DNA from: Russula earlei
Lineage: Eukaryota > Basidiomycota > Agaricomycetes > Russulales > Russulaceae
Direction of reading: 5' to 3'
Length of the DNA stretch: 64,000 bases
NCBI GenBank assembly: GCA_025769875.1
Contig: JAGFNK010000144.1
Location: forward strand, 48,406-112,405
Below, in pieces: positions 22,587 to 35,579 of this stretch. The notes beneath the pieces were generated by a model. It was not told where the DNA came from, did no database searches, and worked only from the letters and a program-made list of their open reading frames with translations. Both the position numbers and the translations under genes were made by a program. Position 1 is the stretch's first letter. Each line of letters begins with the position of its first letter.

Positions 22587-25500
22587 TCAAGAAGCGACTG
22601 CTATAGCGGCACTGACAATTTGGTGCCCATGTACAGCACTCGCAGAATCCATAGGTGAAGATGGAGCACTCTGATACAAATCGTCACTCTCCTGGACTTC
22701 AGCGTGTTCCGTGGAGGACTGTTGGGGGTGTGGTTCAGCCTCGGCCGTCGTGAGGTGTACGTGTACGAATTGGGGTCCATCCAGATCTGTGCCTAGAAAA
22801 TGGTCAACGAGTGTCCGTTCGAGGGGCTCTACATCTGAGGGTGTGGTATCAAGTTCAGTAGAGGATTGTGGGATAATGCCGGCGCGAGTGAGGAAGGTAT
22901 CCAAGAGGATACGGCATTCATAAGCAGTTGTGGCCCGTGACATTAGCTTCCGCATATCGAGCGCAAGAGACTCTGACAGCAACGGAGCTGACGCAAGAGG
23001 TTGAGCGCTAGGTGACTGTGGTTGTCGTCCTGAAATGCGTCGAGCCGAGCTAGACAATTCGTCGTTTATAGGAGAACGATGATTCGGTCGCGAAGGTCTA
23101 GGAGGGCGGAATGTACCCTGGTGCGACTGCCCAGCCCGCCCATTCCCATTTTCTCGGGGAGCCGAAGACGGACTCTCGAGCCCAGTAGACGCAAGAGTGG
23201 GGGTTGGGACAGGAGATCCACTCTGGGATGGTTTGTGGTTGTCTTGTGTGTGGCCATTTGCTTCCTTTGCATCAGGTGCTGGGGTCGAAAGATATTGGTG
23301 CCGAGCCTGCCCGTTCAACATGGGCGGCGTTGGCAGAGCTAGGAGAGGCGATGTAGATACATTTTGGGTTGTGTCTCTGATGGGAGAGATCAGAGCGCCC
23401 TGATCCACAATTTCCGCCCAAGCTGGCACAGCCTTACGGAGTGACATTTTCCTTGCGGGATGTCGGTCGCTCTGCGTTATAGGAGACGGTGTATCATCGT
23501 CAGGCGAAGGCTCGGTTGATGGAGGCGGTGAGATTGGCACAGGGGAGGGGATTGAAAGAATGGGAGGTGGTAAAGGTTTCGCGACCATGGGGAAGGGGGG
23601 TGGGTTGTTTGCCCCAAAAGATCGCACCGATGATACCAAGGGAGTCGAGGGAGCGCTCGCACTGCCGACGCCCCGGCCTCGCTGCACATCTTGGACCACT
23701 CGGTCTTCCTTCGAAAGGCTCAACTTCGACATCATACGTTGCAGCCTACTGCTCTTGACTGACTTGGTCGTTGGCGTAAGAGATACGGTGCTCACTGTCG
23801 CAGCACGCGCAGGTTGAACCTCAGGTGGGGGACCCTCTTCGAGGAAGGAGATGAGATCTTTCGTGGCCTTCGAGACAGGATACAATGGGACGCGGGCTTG
23901 CGCAATAGCCTTGTCACCGGGGTCAGGATTTGACTCACTACCCTCTTCTGAGTCATTCATGATATCATCGATGTCAATTAATTCACCACTTTGTTTCACC
24001 TTGCGCAACAGCCGTGGTGGGCTATTGGGCGCATTAAATGGATCCCGACCTAGAACACCAGATGAGGGTGGGGGACCCTTCGAGCTGACCGACGGTTTCC
24101 TTGGAACCCGCTGACCAAGGCCGTGAGATACTCCAGATGCGGACATGGATCGCGCGCGCACGTCCGTTGTTTTATAAGGCTGCATAACCCTGGGTGATAC
24201 GGTTTCCTTAGGTTCCTCATCTTCGATGATGGAATCAACATGAGAAAGCGATGGCTTTCTGGCAGCACCATGGTATTGCTGCTCAGGTAACGGGGGAGAG
24301 CGACCGTCTGGATCGGCCGCCGAAGATACTCGGGATTTGTTGTTAGGGGAAATTATTCCCGTCGGTCGAGTATTGTGCGGCTGTCGTTGATGTTTCGCGG
24401 TCTACAGAAACGTTGGCGCGCATGAAAGGGGATGGGCAACCCCCTAGACGTACCTCCATCGTTCGCAGCCTGTCTGGGGTCAACGATACCCTCATTGTAT
24501 CGCCAGAGCGCATGAGGTCATCGAAGTCTTGTGTGACATTTCCCTCCTTCAAAAATATTGTTTTGATCTCACTCATGGCGAAGAGTCAAGTGGGGCGAAC
24601 CTCAGGGTCCAGAACGGTGCTCTCATTATTAATACCATCAATCTGGGCGCCAAAACCTTTTCTACTCGTTGATGTCCGAGACGCGACATCAGACGGGACA
24701 GTTGCATCGCGATCACTGGATGGACGAAATAGTTTGATAGCCTTCCCTTTTTCTTGTGAGGTTCTCGTCTGCGGAGGGTTGTCGGAGCCTACAGATCCAG
24801 AAAGGGCTCCAGATGCGGCAGACTCCGACGAAAGGCGGGATCGTGACCGGGAAGGCAAATCCGCTGATTGGACGTCGCGAGTCTCACGTCGCTCAGACCT
24901 CGAGAAGGATTTGCTGCGCCGCGGCTTTGAAGGGTGTTTCAATGAACTTTCGATAGATTCGTAGACTGAACCACCTTTGATTTAATCCCGGATACAGAAG
25001 GACGACGGAACCTACCTTTCGAACCCTTAAATATAGGATAGATAGCGTCATCCTCACAGAGGGCAACGAAAAGGTCATGTGTCCCAGCGGCGTCCTTGCT
25101 GCTGTCTCGCGTGGCAACACGACCCACGCTGGATAATATACGTCTGGAAGTGGGAGATGAATTAGATTGGGGGAACGGAGGACGTATGTGATACTTACTC
25201 GCAAATACACCTGGGAGTGCAGGGGAAATGAGCACACACAGGTTGGCCAGGGAGCGACGAAGTCGGACTCACTCGAGAATCGCCGTGAGGTATAGGGCTG
25301 CCGGCGCAACGATGACAGACTTCGGGGGGTCAATACCTTGAGATCGCAATCGTTGTTGAATAACGTTTTCTGCTTGCGCGTCCTCGTCCTCGTCATTCAA
25401 CGTTGAGTAGGCTTCACACTTGAGACGCATCAGCTAGACGAATCGAGGAGCGAGTCAGATAGACCGGAAACATGTTAGAACGGGCCAGGTACCTCTATCA

Positions 25501-25810
25501 TTGATGGAATAGAGAAACCGTATTCCGAAGCAGAAACTTGTGAAGCCGAAGGCTTGACAGCGTTAGGTCGCTGCCAATACGCGCGCAACTCCATTTCGGC
25601 TTCCAGCAGTGCATCCTTTCCTATAGTCGTAGGAATAGTCTTTAAAAGGGCCGACTTAAGGCGGTCCGTAAGGATTGAACGGGAGGAGGTAATAACGTTT
25701 GCCAAAATATGGTCGAGGAGGAGATTAAGAAAGGTGAGAGTATCCGTCTGGAGCTTGAGCGGACGAAAATCTGACAGAATGGCCTCCGCCGAATGAGCGG
25801 AGATGTACAT
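22587..25810 (-). CDS. Ser/Pro-rich protein of unknown function
   Basis: The N-terminal exon (25475-25810) encodes a helical, Leu-rich region: MYISAHSAEAILSDFRPLKL, then FLNLLLDHILANVITSSRSI and LLEAEMELRAYWQR. Later exons give an acidic/Gln segment (NDEDEDAQAENVIQQRL) and Arg/Ser-rich parts (KPRRSKSFSRSERRETRDVQ). The last exon, 22587-24185, is 532 codons of Pro/Ser/Thr-rich, disordered sequence with GELIDIDDIMNDSEEGSES and ATTAYECRILLDTFLTRAGI near its end. I do not recognise a named domain. Start uncertain: an ATG at 25888-25890 lies upstream in another frame and would need a very short (about 32-nt) intron. Five or more introns. A regulatory or scaffold role is only a guess. Confidence 0.7.
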
Positions 25811-25991
25811 AGGATCTACAAAAGGGGTGAGGAAAGGATATATTCACGGAAGGAGGGAAACAGACTGGGAGTGGAAGATGTTGTAGACATGAGGAAAATG
25901 AGAGTAAAATGAGAGAACAAACGAGGGGAGTAAAACGGTCCAATTACGTGACGCTCCCTGCGACCGGTCACGGCCCATCCTTGTCCCCCCC

Positions 25992-28900
25992 CTACAAGAG
26001 CGATTCCACTGCAAGAGAGTCCACGTCCGTCTGCAACACCGTCTGTACTACTCCATCCTCGCTCCCTTCGTCGTCCACAGCACTCCAAGGAGAACCCCCT
26101 CTGATATTCGAACCATCGTAAAACCCCCGCGTGACATCCACACTGTCCAAGTCCCCGAAAATGTGGCTCGGTGCAACAGACGGTTCCTCCAAAAGATCGT
26201 AATCTGCAGAACGTCCTAGAAATTCGGTATTGGAAGCCATTTCCCCACTGCCGCCAATTCCAGGGGTCGTTGGTGTGGCTACGGCACTGAGCACCTTGTC
26301 GGATAGGCGTGTAGGACGACGAGCGCGCAATGTGGTATTAAAACCATCGTTATCAAGCCCCGTGGCGGGGTAGCCAACGATCATACCCAGGGTCTTACAG
26401 AAATTGTGTCAGCGTAGAGTACAGAGTAACGGTAATGCTTTACCCAAGGGCCGAGGCGGGCGTGACGTTCCGCTGTGATTGAAGGCTTAGAGGCAGGCCG
26501 TGTTGCTGTCATGTACGGTGGGACGATCTGGGGTAGTGTCACAGGAGACTTGAGATCAGGGGGTCGAGGTACCGCAGAGGGTGGTGGTTTGTCGTCAGCA
26601 TGTTCACTCTTCTCGTGTTCGGCGAGGTCTTTGATACGAGAAAAACGCTCGTCACAATCTGGCAAGTAAATCACTTTCAATATGAGTCGCCTGGAAGCGG
26701 TTCACAGTAACATACCGTCATATATACAAGTAATTTCTTTCTCTATATGACGATTGAGGTGTAGAAGCAGACTGGATTGTTGGCACACCATACGACATTG
26801 CTTCCACTGGCACGACACTGTCTATAAGACGCGAGTTAGCATTGAGTCCGACGGCGCTCATCCTAGCATAGAATAATACCAGCGTGATCCCCACAGGTTT
26901 CACCTCTGATTGGTGTCGTCTAACGTGTTGCTTCAAAGTAAACATCGAATTAAGAACAGCTTGACACCCATTCCATTGACATTTTCGAGGACAAAGACGA
27001 TTTGCAAGTTCAAACTCCGTGTATTCTAACTGAGCAGGCTGAGTTTAGTAAATAACGGGAAGTCCCTACGAACCTTTAGTACTTCGCTGCCCTGAAACAT
27101 ATGAGGACAAGTCTGATGCGATTCGAAAAGTATCGGAGCTCACCACTTTTTTCACTCGCCAACGCTTTCCTTTCTGCTTCTCGATGCTTCGCTCTGAGAA
27201 CCCACTCCGAAGGAGGAGGAACTGCGATATAAAAATCTTGTTTTCTAGAGGATTTCCTGGAAAGTTTTGGTAACGAGCTAGGGCCCGAGGCTTCAGCAGA
27301 TTCTGAACTCCAAATACGAATCGGTGATGCTTCGGTGAGGATTCGAGGTAGCTCTGCAGGTGCTCGCTCGGGACTTCTTGTCTCACCTGTCGGGCAGTCG
27401 GCTTCCAGATTTCCCATCAGTTTGCTGTCAATGTCCCCAATTGATGAATCCAACAAAACACTGTGACGAACAGAGGCGTCGACCTCTTGGATTGACGAGT
27501 TCTTTTCTCGTGCTTCGGAATACGTTGTATCCCTCGATGACGGCGCGGTGTCGAAAGGAGTCGGGACCTGATCTTGACCGGACGCAACGCCCATTTCCAG
27601 ACCATCGTCACTTGTAGATGGGATCACATGGAGTTGGGTATCAACCTCTTCCTCATGAAGGAAGACGGAAGGGTGGGGGGGAGTTGCCCTCGCTTTCGCA
27701 TCAACTTCATCTTCCTCGCGAAGGAGTGTGATCGTTGCGGTAAGTGGAGGCGACGATGTACGGTGTGAAAAGGAAAGATGGTCAAAAGATGATTGTGAGA
27801 CAGGTACCAATGGAATGTTAATGTGATTGTGAAGCACGGTTTCTTGTGTCTGGTCTTCTAATACGCCCCTGTCTTCTGAGGTGGCCGCATGGTGACTAGT
27901 AGGAATAGAAACTGTAACATTGTCCATGGAAACTGCACCCGCCAAGGTAGAGAAGGGCACAAAGTTGCGAGTTGAATTATCGTGTGAGACTGGGATCGCA
28001 AATTCATTTCTTGTGTGTGTTTCCTGCTGTGGTATAGAGGCTTCAGGAAGGGGTAGGGTCGATTGCGAGTCTTCAGGCTCTGTGACAAGATGGGGTGGTT
28101 GAGGTTCTTCTTTGGGTGGAAGCTCCTGCTCGTAAGTTTCTCCAGAGGGTGGTTTCGACCGGTTGAATTGAGCGTCCTGTCGAGTATCAATGACCTCCGC
28201 AGAACTTGAGCGTTTCCGCTTTTGCCCAGGGGAATCAGTTGAGGCGGATGGCTCCACAGACGCTGCCAATTTCTCTGCATTTAAAGATCGCTTAATGCTA
28301 GCGGCAAGACCGCGAAGGGTATACAGAGCTGTTCCTTTATCCTCCGATCCCAACAATATTGATTGTGTCGAGCTTGGCTGCGAACCTGGTATAACGGAAA
28401 CGGTTGAAGCAAAACTACCCGATGATACGGCGCGGTTGCCAGCGTTAATGACCGGGTTGTGTGTTTGCACGTCTGCACCATCATGCACATTTGTGTTGTT
28501 CAACTCTCGCTGAACATTAGTTGTTTCGATGCTCGAGTTATCGGTAGAAGGACGCAGAACGGGAGCATGATCAAATGATGCCGCAGGGTGCGGTTGAGAT
28601 ACCGCTTGTTGCCCAGCGATAGAAACCACAGGGACAAAAGAGTGCCTCTCCTGGGCCTGGGTTTGGGGGAGCGGGACGGATGCCGCCGGCACCGCTACCA
28701 CCTGTGCTGGAATATGGAATTGTCTTTGATTTTGAAGATTTGGTGTCGAGATCAAAGTCGTGGGGTGTGCAAATGTGGACTGCATAGTTATCGGCACCGT
28801 AGAGTGACTTTGCCTTTGTTGCTGCATCAACTGCATATGCTCTCTTGCCAATGCAGCAGCTCTTACTTCACCATGCGCCTTTGAAAGCCAGATAAGTTGC

Positions 28901-29982
28901 TTCACGGGTGGATACAAGAAATACATACCTTAACCCACGAATTGTAGAGTTCATTGAGACTCTCGTACTTTGGAATTAATATTAGAGAGTTGGATTGAAA
29001 TAAAGACCAACAATGACCCACTGGTTGGTGAACAATATAGTTTGCATTAGCGCCCGACGGTCCGCCAAGCCCAGTATTGGCCTGGATGCCAGTTGAAGCA
29101 ATTCCTGAATATTGTGGGTACAGAGGCGTTTTCTGTACAAATGAAGGTACGACCTTAGGTGGCGCAGTTTGGGCAGTTGACTAAGAAACGAAGTCATCGA
29201 CAATGCGACATTCAAATCGTGGTGACTCACGGTTGTTGAACCTCCGGCCCCACCCGTGGGATACGATATGCGGTTTTTCTGGAGCGATGGATAGCCATTT
29301 TGATTGACTGAAGTTGGCTCATTGACAGATGTAGATGGCTGGTACTGCTGGTAGGGAACACTAGGCACGTGACTGTGACCAATGTGGGACCAGTGGCGGA
29401 AGGCAGTGTTGTTTACGTTTGCTTCGTTGAAAGGTTGTCCGTGGTTGTGAGTTGGCTATCGAAATGAGACCGCTTGTATCTCCCTGAGTGGGTGCAACAA
29501 AAGAACATACCACGGGTGCCGTCCTGGAGGCAGCGGCCAGTTGTGGAAACGAAGAACGGTGACCGTGCAGAAGTGGTGGGGCTGGTGGGGGAAGTTGCCG
29601 CTGAAGTTGTTGCTGACTGGTATCTTGTCTATGTGATGAACGTCTAAAAAGAGAGCGGTACACACCTCCCAGAGGCAAGCTGTTGAGCCATCTGAACGAG
29701 ACGCAACCTAGTGAAAGATGGTAGGGTTGGCTACATCGATACAATGACAACTCACTCATCCTGTCTGCGTTGTTCCGCTTGTTGTGATTGCCTCTGTAGA
29801 TAAACCTGCAAAGCCGCGGCATTCATGCGACTGTAAGCCTCGAGCTGACGGGCATTCTCGGCAAACTGCTCTGGCGTCACGCCGTGTTGAAGAATATGAT
29901 TGAGTTCCGCTGTTGAAAGGGCGTTTGTCGAACGATTATTTTGAGTGTTTTCAGGGGAAAACTGATTGTTTCTACCGTCCAT
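25992..29982 (-). CDS. three-finger C2H2 zinc-finger protein
   Basis: Starts at 29982 (MDGRNNQFSPENTQNNRS) with a Gln-rich helical N-terminus (YLQRQSQQAEQRRQDE). A long exon (27076-28926) is disordered, rich in Ser/Gln/Pro, with GQKRKRSSSAEV as a possible nuclear localisation signal. Near the C-terminus three tandem C2H2 fingers fall on separate exons: CQWNGCQAVLNSMFTLKQH/RRH (about 26945-27050), CQWKQCRMVCQQSSLLLH/NRH (about 26750-26850), and C-X4-C split across an intron followed by DERFSRIKDLAEHEKSEH (about 26600-26720). The spacing C-X4-C-X11/12-H-X3/4-H is standard. The tail reads MIVGYPATGLDNDGFNTTLR and ends AVESLL. Likely a nuclear DNA-binding or chromatin factor; no closer family assigned. 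It is the last host gene before the transposon block. Confidence 0.75.
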
Positions 29983-30403
29983 ATGATGGAAGGCGATTGC
30001 AAAAGCAAGAGGTCGAGGTCGAATTTAAAGTTAAAGGTGAGGGATCTCCAAGGCAAGTATCATGTCACGCTCATGCGTGACTAAAGGTGCCAGTCAGCCT
30101 TTGGAATTTTGCATGGTGTGACATTATGTCATCATCCCAAATCTGGTATTGGACTTTGTCAGCAGAGCAGTGTTTAAACATCTTTACAATTCAGAAAATT
30201 AATGGTGGATTTTGCAGATGTAAAATCTGTTTGTAATTGATTTCATTATTTCATGCATGTTGACATATACTATATCACCCTGTACATTTGTCACCCCCAG
30301 TGATTCATCAGGTACTCTCAGGTCACATCAGTCACAGTGTTTTCAAAGTTCAATTCGTCCCTGTGAATCTGTGAAGATTGTTGAGGCAAAGTTTTTAGGC
30401 TAC
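29983..30403. other. intergenic edge of the transposon block
   Basis: AT-rich 421 bp upstream of the zinc-finger gene, ending at the GCTAC target-site duplication (30399-30403) of the first LTR. Presumably contains the promoter of that gene; no ORF supported. Confidence 0.5.
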
Positions 30404-30439
30404 TGTCAAGACTCACTGTTGAACAATCCAGTTCAAGAG

Positions 30440-31075
30440 TGTTGTGATCTACCTCCTTGTCGGTTTGTCCATAATCCCTTTCGTTATTGTTCTCCTTTAT
30501 CACCCTTGTCCCCTTGGTTACCATTTCATCCCTTGATGTTGATGGTCCCTTACTGTTTCATCTGTTGTGTTTCACTTGTTGTGTTTCATCTATTGTGTTT
30601 CACTTATTGTGTTTCACCTATTGTCAAGTCACTTTTGCTATTGGTTTACTTTTATCTATTGTTCTGCTTATGGTACTGTACAGCCTCGCTACATACAGTA
30701 TTTAAGCGTCTGTAGAAGCTGGGGAATGCCCCAAGCTTAGCTTTGTCCCATTTCCTGTTGCATCCCTTTGCCCTGTACTGTCTCTCAATCACAACTTGTG
30801 TTGTGTTGGCTTACACTCTGCTTGACCTGAGCTCATCACAAGGAACCCTCGTGTTCCTCTTCCTCCTCTGCTCCTCCATCATTGTCCTCCTCTTCTGTGA
30901 GACCAGGAGATCAATTCTGTCTGTGGATTAGGTCATCCTTGACTTAGTCTTGAGACGCTAGACCCCTGAACCGGTCTCCTCGAGCTGGCCCCCACTGAGC
31001 CCTTGAACCAAGTCACAGGGACTTGGCCCCCACCAAACCCTGAGCTAACGCTCTTACGGCCGCGATGCTGTAACA
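30440..31075 (+). mobile_element. solo LTR, family A
   Basis: Starts TGTTGTGATCTACC and ends GATGCTGTAACA, homologous to the LTRs of element A. Flanked by perfect AAGAG duplications (30435-30439 and 31076-31080). It sits inside the family B LTR, so it inserted later. It has fewer copies of the 14-bp U3 repeat than the LTRs of element A. Confidence 0.9.
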
Positions 31076-31712
31076 AAGAGTGAGGGATAAGTTCAAAGAT
31101 GAGTTGATAGATGTCCAAGATGGCATGGGCAAGGAGCAATGTCCAAAGCAGTACCAAGTACCAAAGGGGTATGATTACTGGTAGAGTTGAGCAATTATGC
31201 AGGGAAGAGGCCAGAGTGGTCACAAGGGGACAGTCCTTAAAGGAGTATCCCAGGGGTAGAGAGTGCCATAAACAAATGGACAGTCTGAAGACTGTCCACT
31301 ACTTTATTGAGTGCTTATATACTACAAGAGAACTGCCTAATAGGGAACAAGTCATAACCTTGTTATCAAGCACAATTGACGGATGAGTAAGAAATTGGAG
31401 TACGCTTACTGAGCATGCTCAGTCATGCTCAGTAAGCTGCTGAGTAAGAAGGCTTCTATTGATGAGTAAGAGCCTTTACTTGTCCACATGTTCACTGCTT
31501 TAGTATACATGCAAAGCACCTGATTCATTTACTGTTAGTTAGTTTAGGGCTGGTCATTTGAGGACTTTTAGTTTGGTTCAGGGAATAGAGTTGCCTATAA
31601 GGTCCCTTATATAGTTCCATTAGGGTCCTTAGAGTCGACCCTAATACTTCTATTAAGGTCCTTAGTATTGCTTTATAGTTCATTCTATGGTTATTAGAGT
31701 TAATTAAATAAC

Positions 31713-32538
31713 TGTTACGAACCAAGGCCAGATCCTGGCCATATATTATCCTATTTCACTCAAGAAAGGCCTCTCTCACTTTGCATCGCCAACACACTTC
31801 TGTTTCTTGGGCTATTCCTCCTGCGGTGCAAGATATCACTATTGCAAAGGCACTATGACATGACCAGGCACTCATTTCCTAATTGGGTAATCATTGCATG
31901 GCAGCCACATGGCCACTCAGCCACCAAGAACCCGAAATAGTGGCATGAACTCCTACAAACTGTTGCATAACTCATATGATGTCATCTAGGCTCCAATGAC
32001 ATCATGGCTGACTGAGCAACTCCACAATGATCTCATCTGCTCACTAAGTGCTCCATAGTGACATCATAAGGATGTCATTGCTCCACAATGATCAGTAATA
32101 TGCTCAGTAAGCCTGAAACCTGACACAAGTGAGTTTATGCCTCTGTAGTCCTATTGGATGGTACCAAGGAGTCTAGAATAGTTCCTGTTCTTTGTAATCA
32201 ACCCTGTACACAGTATATAAGCCCCAATGTAGCATGGCAGTTGTCAGACTGTCCATCTGTGATACTCTCCTCCTGGGTACTCCCCTGTGACCACTCAGTT
32301 TAAAGTCTTCCCTTGTCTTCAAGGTACTCTTCAACAACCACCTTGTTTAAAGCCCCTTCACTGCACTGGCCTCTAACCTTCGCCTCTGTCTCTTACAACA
32401 CATACCAGTCCCCATCTGGTACCTTCTAGTCATTTGGCTTGTCCTCTTGTTCAATGCTGTTTACACTGCATACTGTCTGTTCCAACCCTTGCCCACCTGC
32501 TCCTGAGTCCTTAGTGATCAGCAGTGTGTGTCTTGACA
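31713..32538 (+). mobile_element. solo LTR, family D
   Basis: Begins TGTTACGAACCAAGGCC and ends GTGTCTTGACA. It is the reverse of the copies at 33561 and 51941. It interrupts the family B LTR: the flanking sequence is contiguous in the uninterrupted B LTR near 49800. Flanks AATAAC / AATAAT suggest an imperfect target duplication. Confidence 0.85.
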
Positions 32539-32842
32539 AATAATCCATTGTAGGGTCTTTAGTATCATGTTAGTGCCTTTTGTAGAGCACTTGTAGTAAT
32601 CCTAAAGGGTCCTTAGAGAGGCTATAATACTGTCCTTTATTGCTAAAAGGGGTTGCCACTAAGTGGGGCTTGCTGTATGTCGATTGTGCCAAGAATTGCT
32701 TGCACAACAATATGTGTGTGATATTGTGGACACCTCTACTCACCCCTTTTGTCTGTGTGAACAGGGTGGAACCATAGAGGCTGGGTTTCCTTTACTAAGG
32801 AAGGGTCCTTCAAGGACCCTCTCCAGGACATGGTTCATGACA

Positions 32843-33560
32843 GCTACTTACTTTATTTTATGTACATATTTATCTAAGGCCCCATACAGTAGGGCTGCTG
32901 ATCATACCCATACACATATGGTTTACAGCTACCATAATACAGTATCCTGTATGGTACTGTCAGGGTAGTGGAAGTGTACCCTGACAGTATGGTGAGCTAC
33001 CTGTACCATACCATATAAGGGATGCCATCAAGCTGGATATACAGCCTATATAGTAGTTGTGTACATAATTCATCCAACAGTTCTCTTTCCAAATGACCTG
33101 TCATGCCTAACTCCTCTAACACACCTTCTACTGGCCCAAATGACCCAGAACACATCTGGTATTACAATGCTGATGATGACATACCCATGGGCCAACCCAG
33201 AAGTAGCAAGCCAACTAGGACCACTGACAATGGTCTTTAGTCTTGTGTTATGCACATTTCTTTGTGCTTACCTCCCTCTTCATGTTTGTTGTCTCCATTG
33301 CAACATCACTCTTGATCTATGAACCCTACAAATCAAAGGTAGATCTTACCATCCTAGTCATGGTTCCAGGCTCTGCCTTATTGCATTGACAATAGCATGT
33401 GCATTGTTCTGCCCTGGCTATTTCTCATGTGAATCTGATCTTGTTGTTCTGACATACATCATGCAATGACTTGTGTCAAAATTTGAACTTTATTAGCATC
33501 AACATGAAGTGAGTCTTCCCATCTGCCAATGTCCCTATATCTGTCACTATTGAGTGCATC
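32843..33560. other. unassigned sequence with a perfect hairpin
   Basis: 718 bp between two LTRs, no supported ORF. Contains a 13-bp perfect inverted repeat TACTGTCAGGGTA / TACCCTGACAGTA (32955-32967 and 32977-32989) with a 9-nt loop. Probably relic transposon DNA. Confidence 0.5.
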
Positions 33561-34387
33561 TGTCAAGACATGTACTGCTGATCACTAAGGACTCAGGAGC
33601 AGGTGGGCAAAGGTTGGAACAGATGGTACACGGCATAGACAGCATTGAACAGGAGGATGAGCCAAATGATGAGGAGGTACCAAATGGGTACTGGCAGATG
33701 TTGCGAGAGACAAAGGCAAAGGTTAGAGGCCAGTGTAGCGAGGGGCTTTAGACAAGGCAGTTGTTGAAGAGTACCTTGAAGATGAGGAGGGGACTTTAGA
33801 CAAAGTGGTTGCTGAAGAGTACTTTGGAAGGAGAGTATCACAAATGGACAGTCTGATGACTGCCATGCTACATTAGGGCTTATATACTGTGTACATGGTC
33901 GATTACAAAGAACAGGAACTATTCTAGACTCCTTGGTACCATCCAATAGGACTGTAGAGGCATAAACTCACTTGTGTCAGGTTTCAGGCTTACTGAGCAT
34001 ATTACTGATCATTGTGGAGAAATGACATCATTATGATGTCACTGTGGAGCACTTGGTGAGCAGATGAGGTCAGTGTGGAGTCACTCAGTCAGCCATGATG
34101 TCATTGGAGCTAAATGATGTCATATGAGTTATGCAATGAGTTGTAGGAGTTCATGCTGCTGTTTTGGGTTCTTGGTGGCTGAGTGGCCATGTGGCTGCCA
34201 TGTGATGATTACCCCATTAGGAAATGAGTGCCTGGTCATGTCATAGTGCCTTTGCAATAGCAATATCTTGCACTGCAGGAGGAGTAGCCCAAAGAAACAG
34301 AAGTAGGTTGGTGATGCAAAGTGAGAGGGGTCTCTCTTGAGTGAAATAGGATAATTTATGGCCAGGACTTGGCCTTGGTTTGTAACA
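33561..34387 (-). mobile_element. solo LTR, family D
   Basis: 827 bp from TGTCAAGACATGTACTGCTG to GGTTTGTAACA, flanked by perfect GCATC duplications (33556-33560, 34388-34392). Transcription orientation is minus, judged by alignment of its TATATAAG and the following hairpin to family B. CpG sites present in the 51941 copy are mostly TG or CA here. Confidence 0.92.
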
Positions 34388-34392
34388 GCATC

Positions 34393-34838
34393 TGGACCAA
34401 CAATTTCATCATTTTCAACCTGAGAAGGTCCTCCACCCTCTGTGTGTGCTCTGATCTTGACCCAAACTGTTTTGATCAGTCCTAAGCCTGTACACCCTTG
34501 GGGTGGGAGTGGATGCCAAAAATGCTGAGTGCATGGATTCCTTTTCTGCTCATGAGAATTTGTTGCTGATCTCTCACTGGTCTCAGTTAGTTGCCAAACA
34601 CCCAAAACTCTGGCAGCAGAATGTTTATGGATAAGCCTTGTGGCCACTTACTCATCACTTGTCACTTCCCTGACCATCCTCACTGCAGTGACTGTTGACA
34701 AAGATGTTTGGTCCTGGGACATCACTAGCTTGCCCTCACCCTTTCCTGTTGCCCTCTTCCTCTATTCAACCAAGCTGTGGCTCACAGGCATCTGTAGTTC
34801 ACAATCTGCAATAGGCCACAGCACAATGACACACCTGC
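34393..34838. other. unassigned sequence
   Basis: 446 bp flank between the D solo LTR and the reverse A LTR. A minus-strand reading frame is open for part of it, but I recognise no domain. Likely part of an older element into which LTR D inserted. Confidence 0.4.
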
Positions 34839-35579
34839 TGTTATGGCATCACGGCCATTAAAGCATTAGCTCAATTCAGTGGGGCCAAGTCCCTGTGACT
34901 TGGTTCAGTGTTTTTTTGGTGGGGACTGGCTCAAGGAGACCAGTTCAGAGGTTTAGCATCTCAAGACTAAGTCAAGGATGACCTAATCCACAGACAGAGT
35001 TGGTCTTCTGATAAATTCACAGAAGAGGAGGATGATGATAGAGCAAGAGAGGAGTAAGAGGAACACAAGGGTTCCTCCTAGTGTGTTGAGGTCAAGCAAG
35101 GTTTAAGCCAGCACAACCAAGTTGTGATTGAGAGAGGATACAGGGCAGGGGGATGTGACAGGAAATGGGACAAAGCTAAGCTTGGGGCATTCCCCAGCTT
35201 CTACAGGTGCTTAAATACTGTATCTAGTGAGGCTGTACAGTACCATATGTGGAACAATAGATAAAAGGTAAGCCAACAGCAAAAGAGGATGGATCAGCAG
35301 ATGAAACATAAGGAAGTAAGGTGACAGCTGTCAATCAATATCAAGGGATGAAACGGTAACCAAGGGGAAGAGGGTGACAGGAGAGAACAATAATAGAAGC
35401 AGTTAGTGATGAACCAGCAAGGGGGTAGATCATGACATCATGCCCCCCTCATGCTTAGTTCTCCAAACTAATCGGTCTCAGGGCCTGACTCACAGAGCTC
35501 ATCACCTTTGACTTCTAACCATGCGCTCTGAGACCCTGTTGCTCTGGGGCAGAAACCTCTATAACTCCAGTGAGTCCTC
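34839..35579 (-). mobile_element. family A LTR plus stub of internal sequence
   Basis: 34839-35437 is a reverse family A LTR (TGTTATGGCATC to ATCATGACA). 35438-35579 matches, in reverse, the last 140 bp of element A internal sequence, including an identical 16-bp polypurine tract (TCATGCCCCCCTCATG on +). The rest of the element is missing, so this is a 3'-end remnant whose 5' part was lost or displaced. Confidence 0.85.

Larger units (their letters stand above)
30404..32842 (-). mobile_element. solo LTR, family B, with two nested solo LTRs
   Basis: Reverse-oriented LTR beginning (on +) TGTCAAGACTCACTGTT and ending GGTTCATGACA. It is flanked by a perfect 5-bp duplication GCTAC (30399-30403 and 32843-32847). 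Removing the nested A (30440-31075) and D (31713-32538) insertions with one copy of each target repeat leaves about 967 bp, the same length as the 5' LTR of element B at 49516. It matches that LTR in reverse along its length, including the TATA region and the GGACAGTC hairpin. Diverged, CpG-poor, therefore old. Confidence 0.9.
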
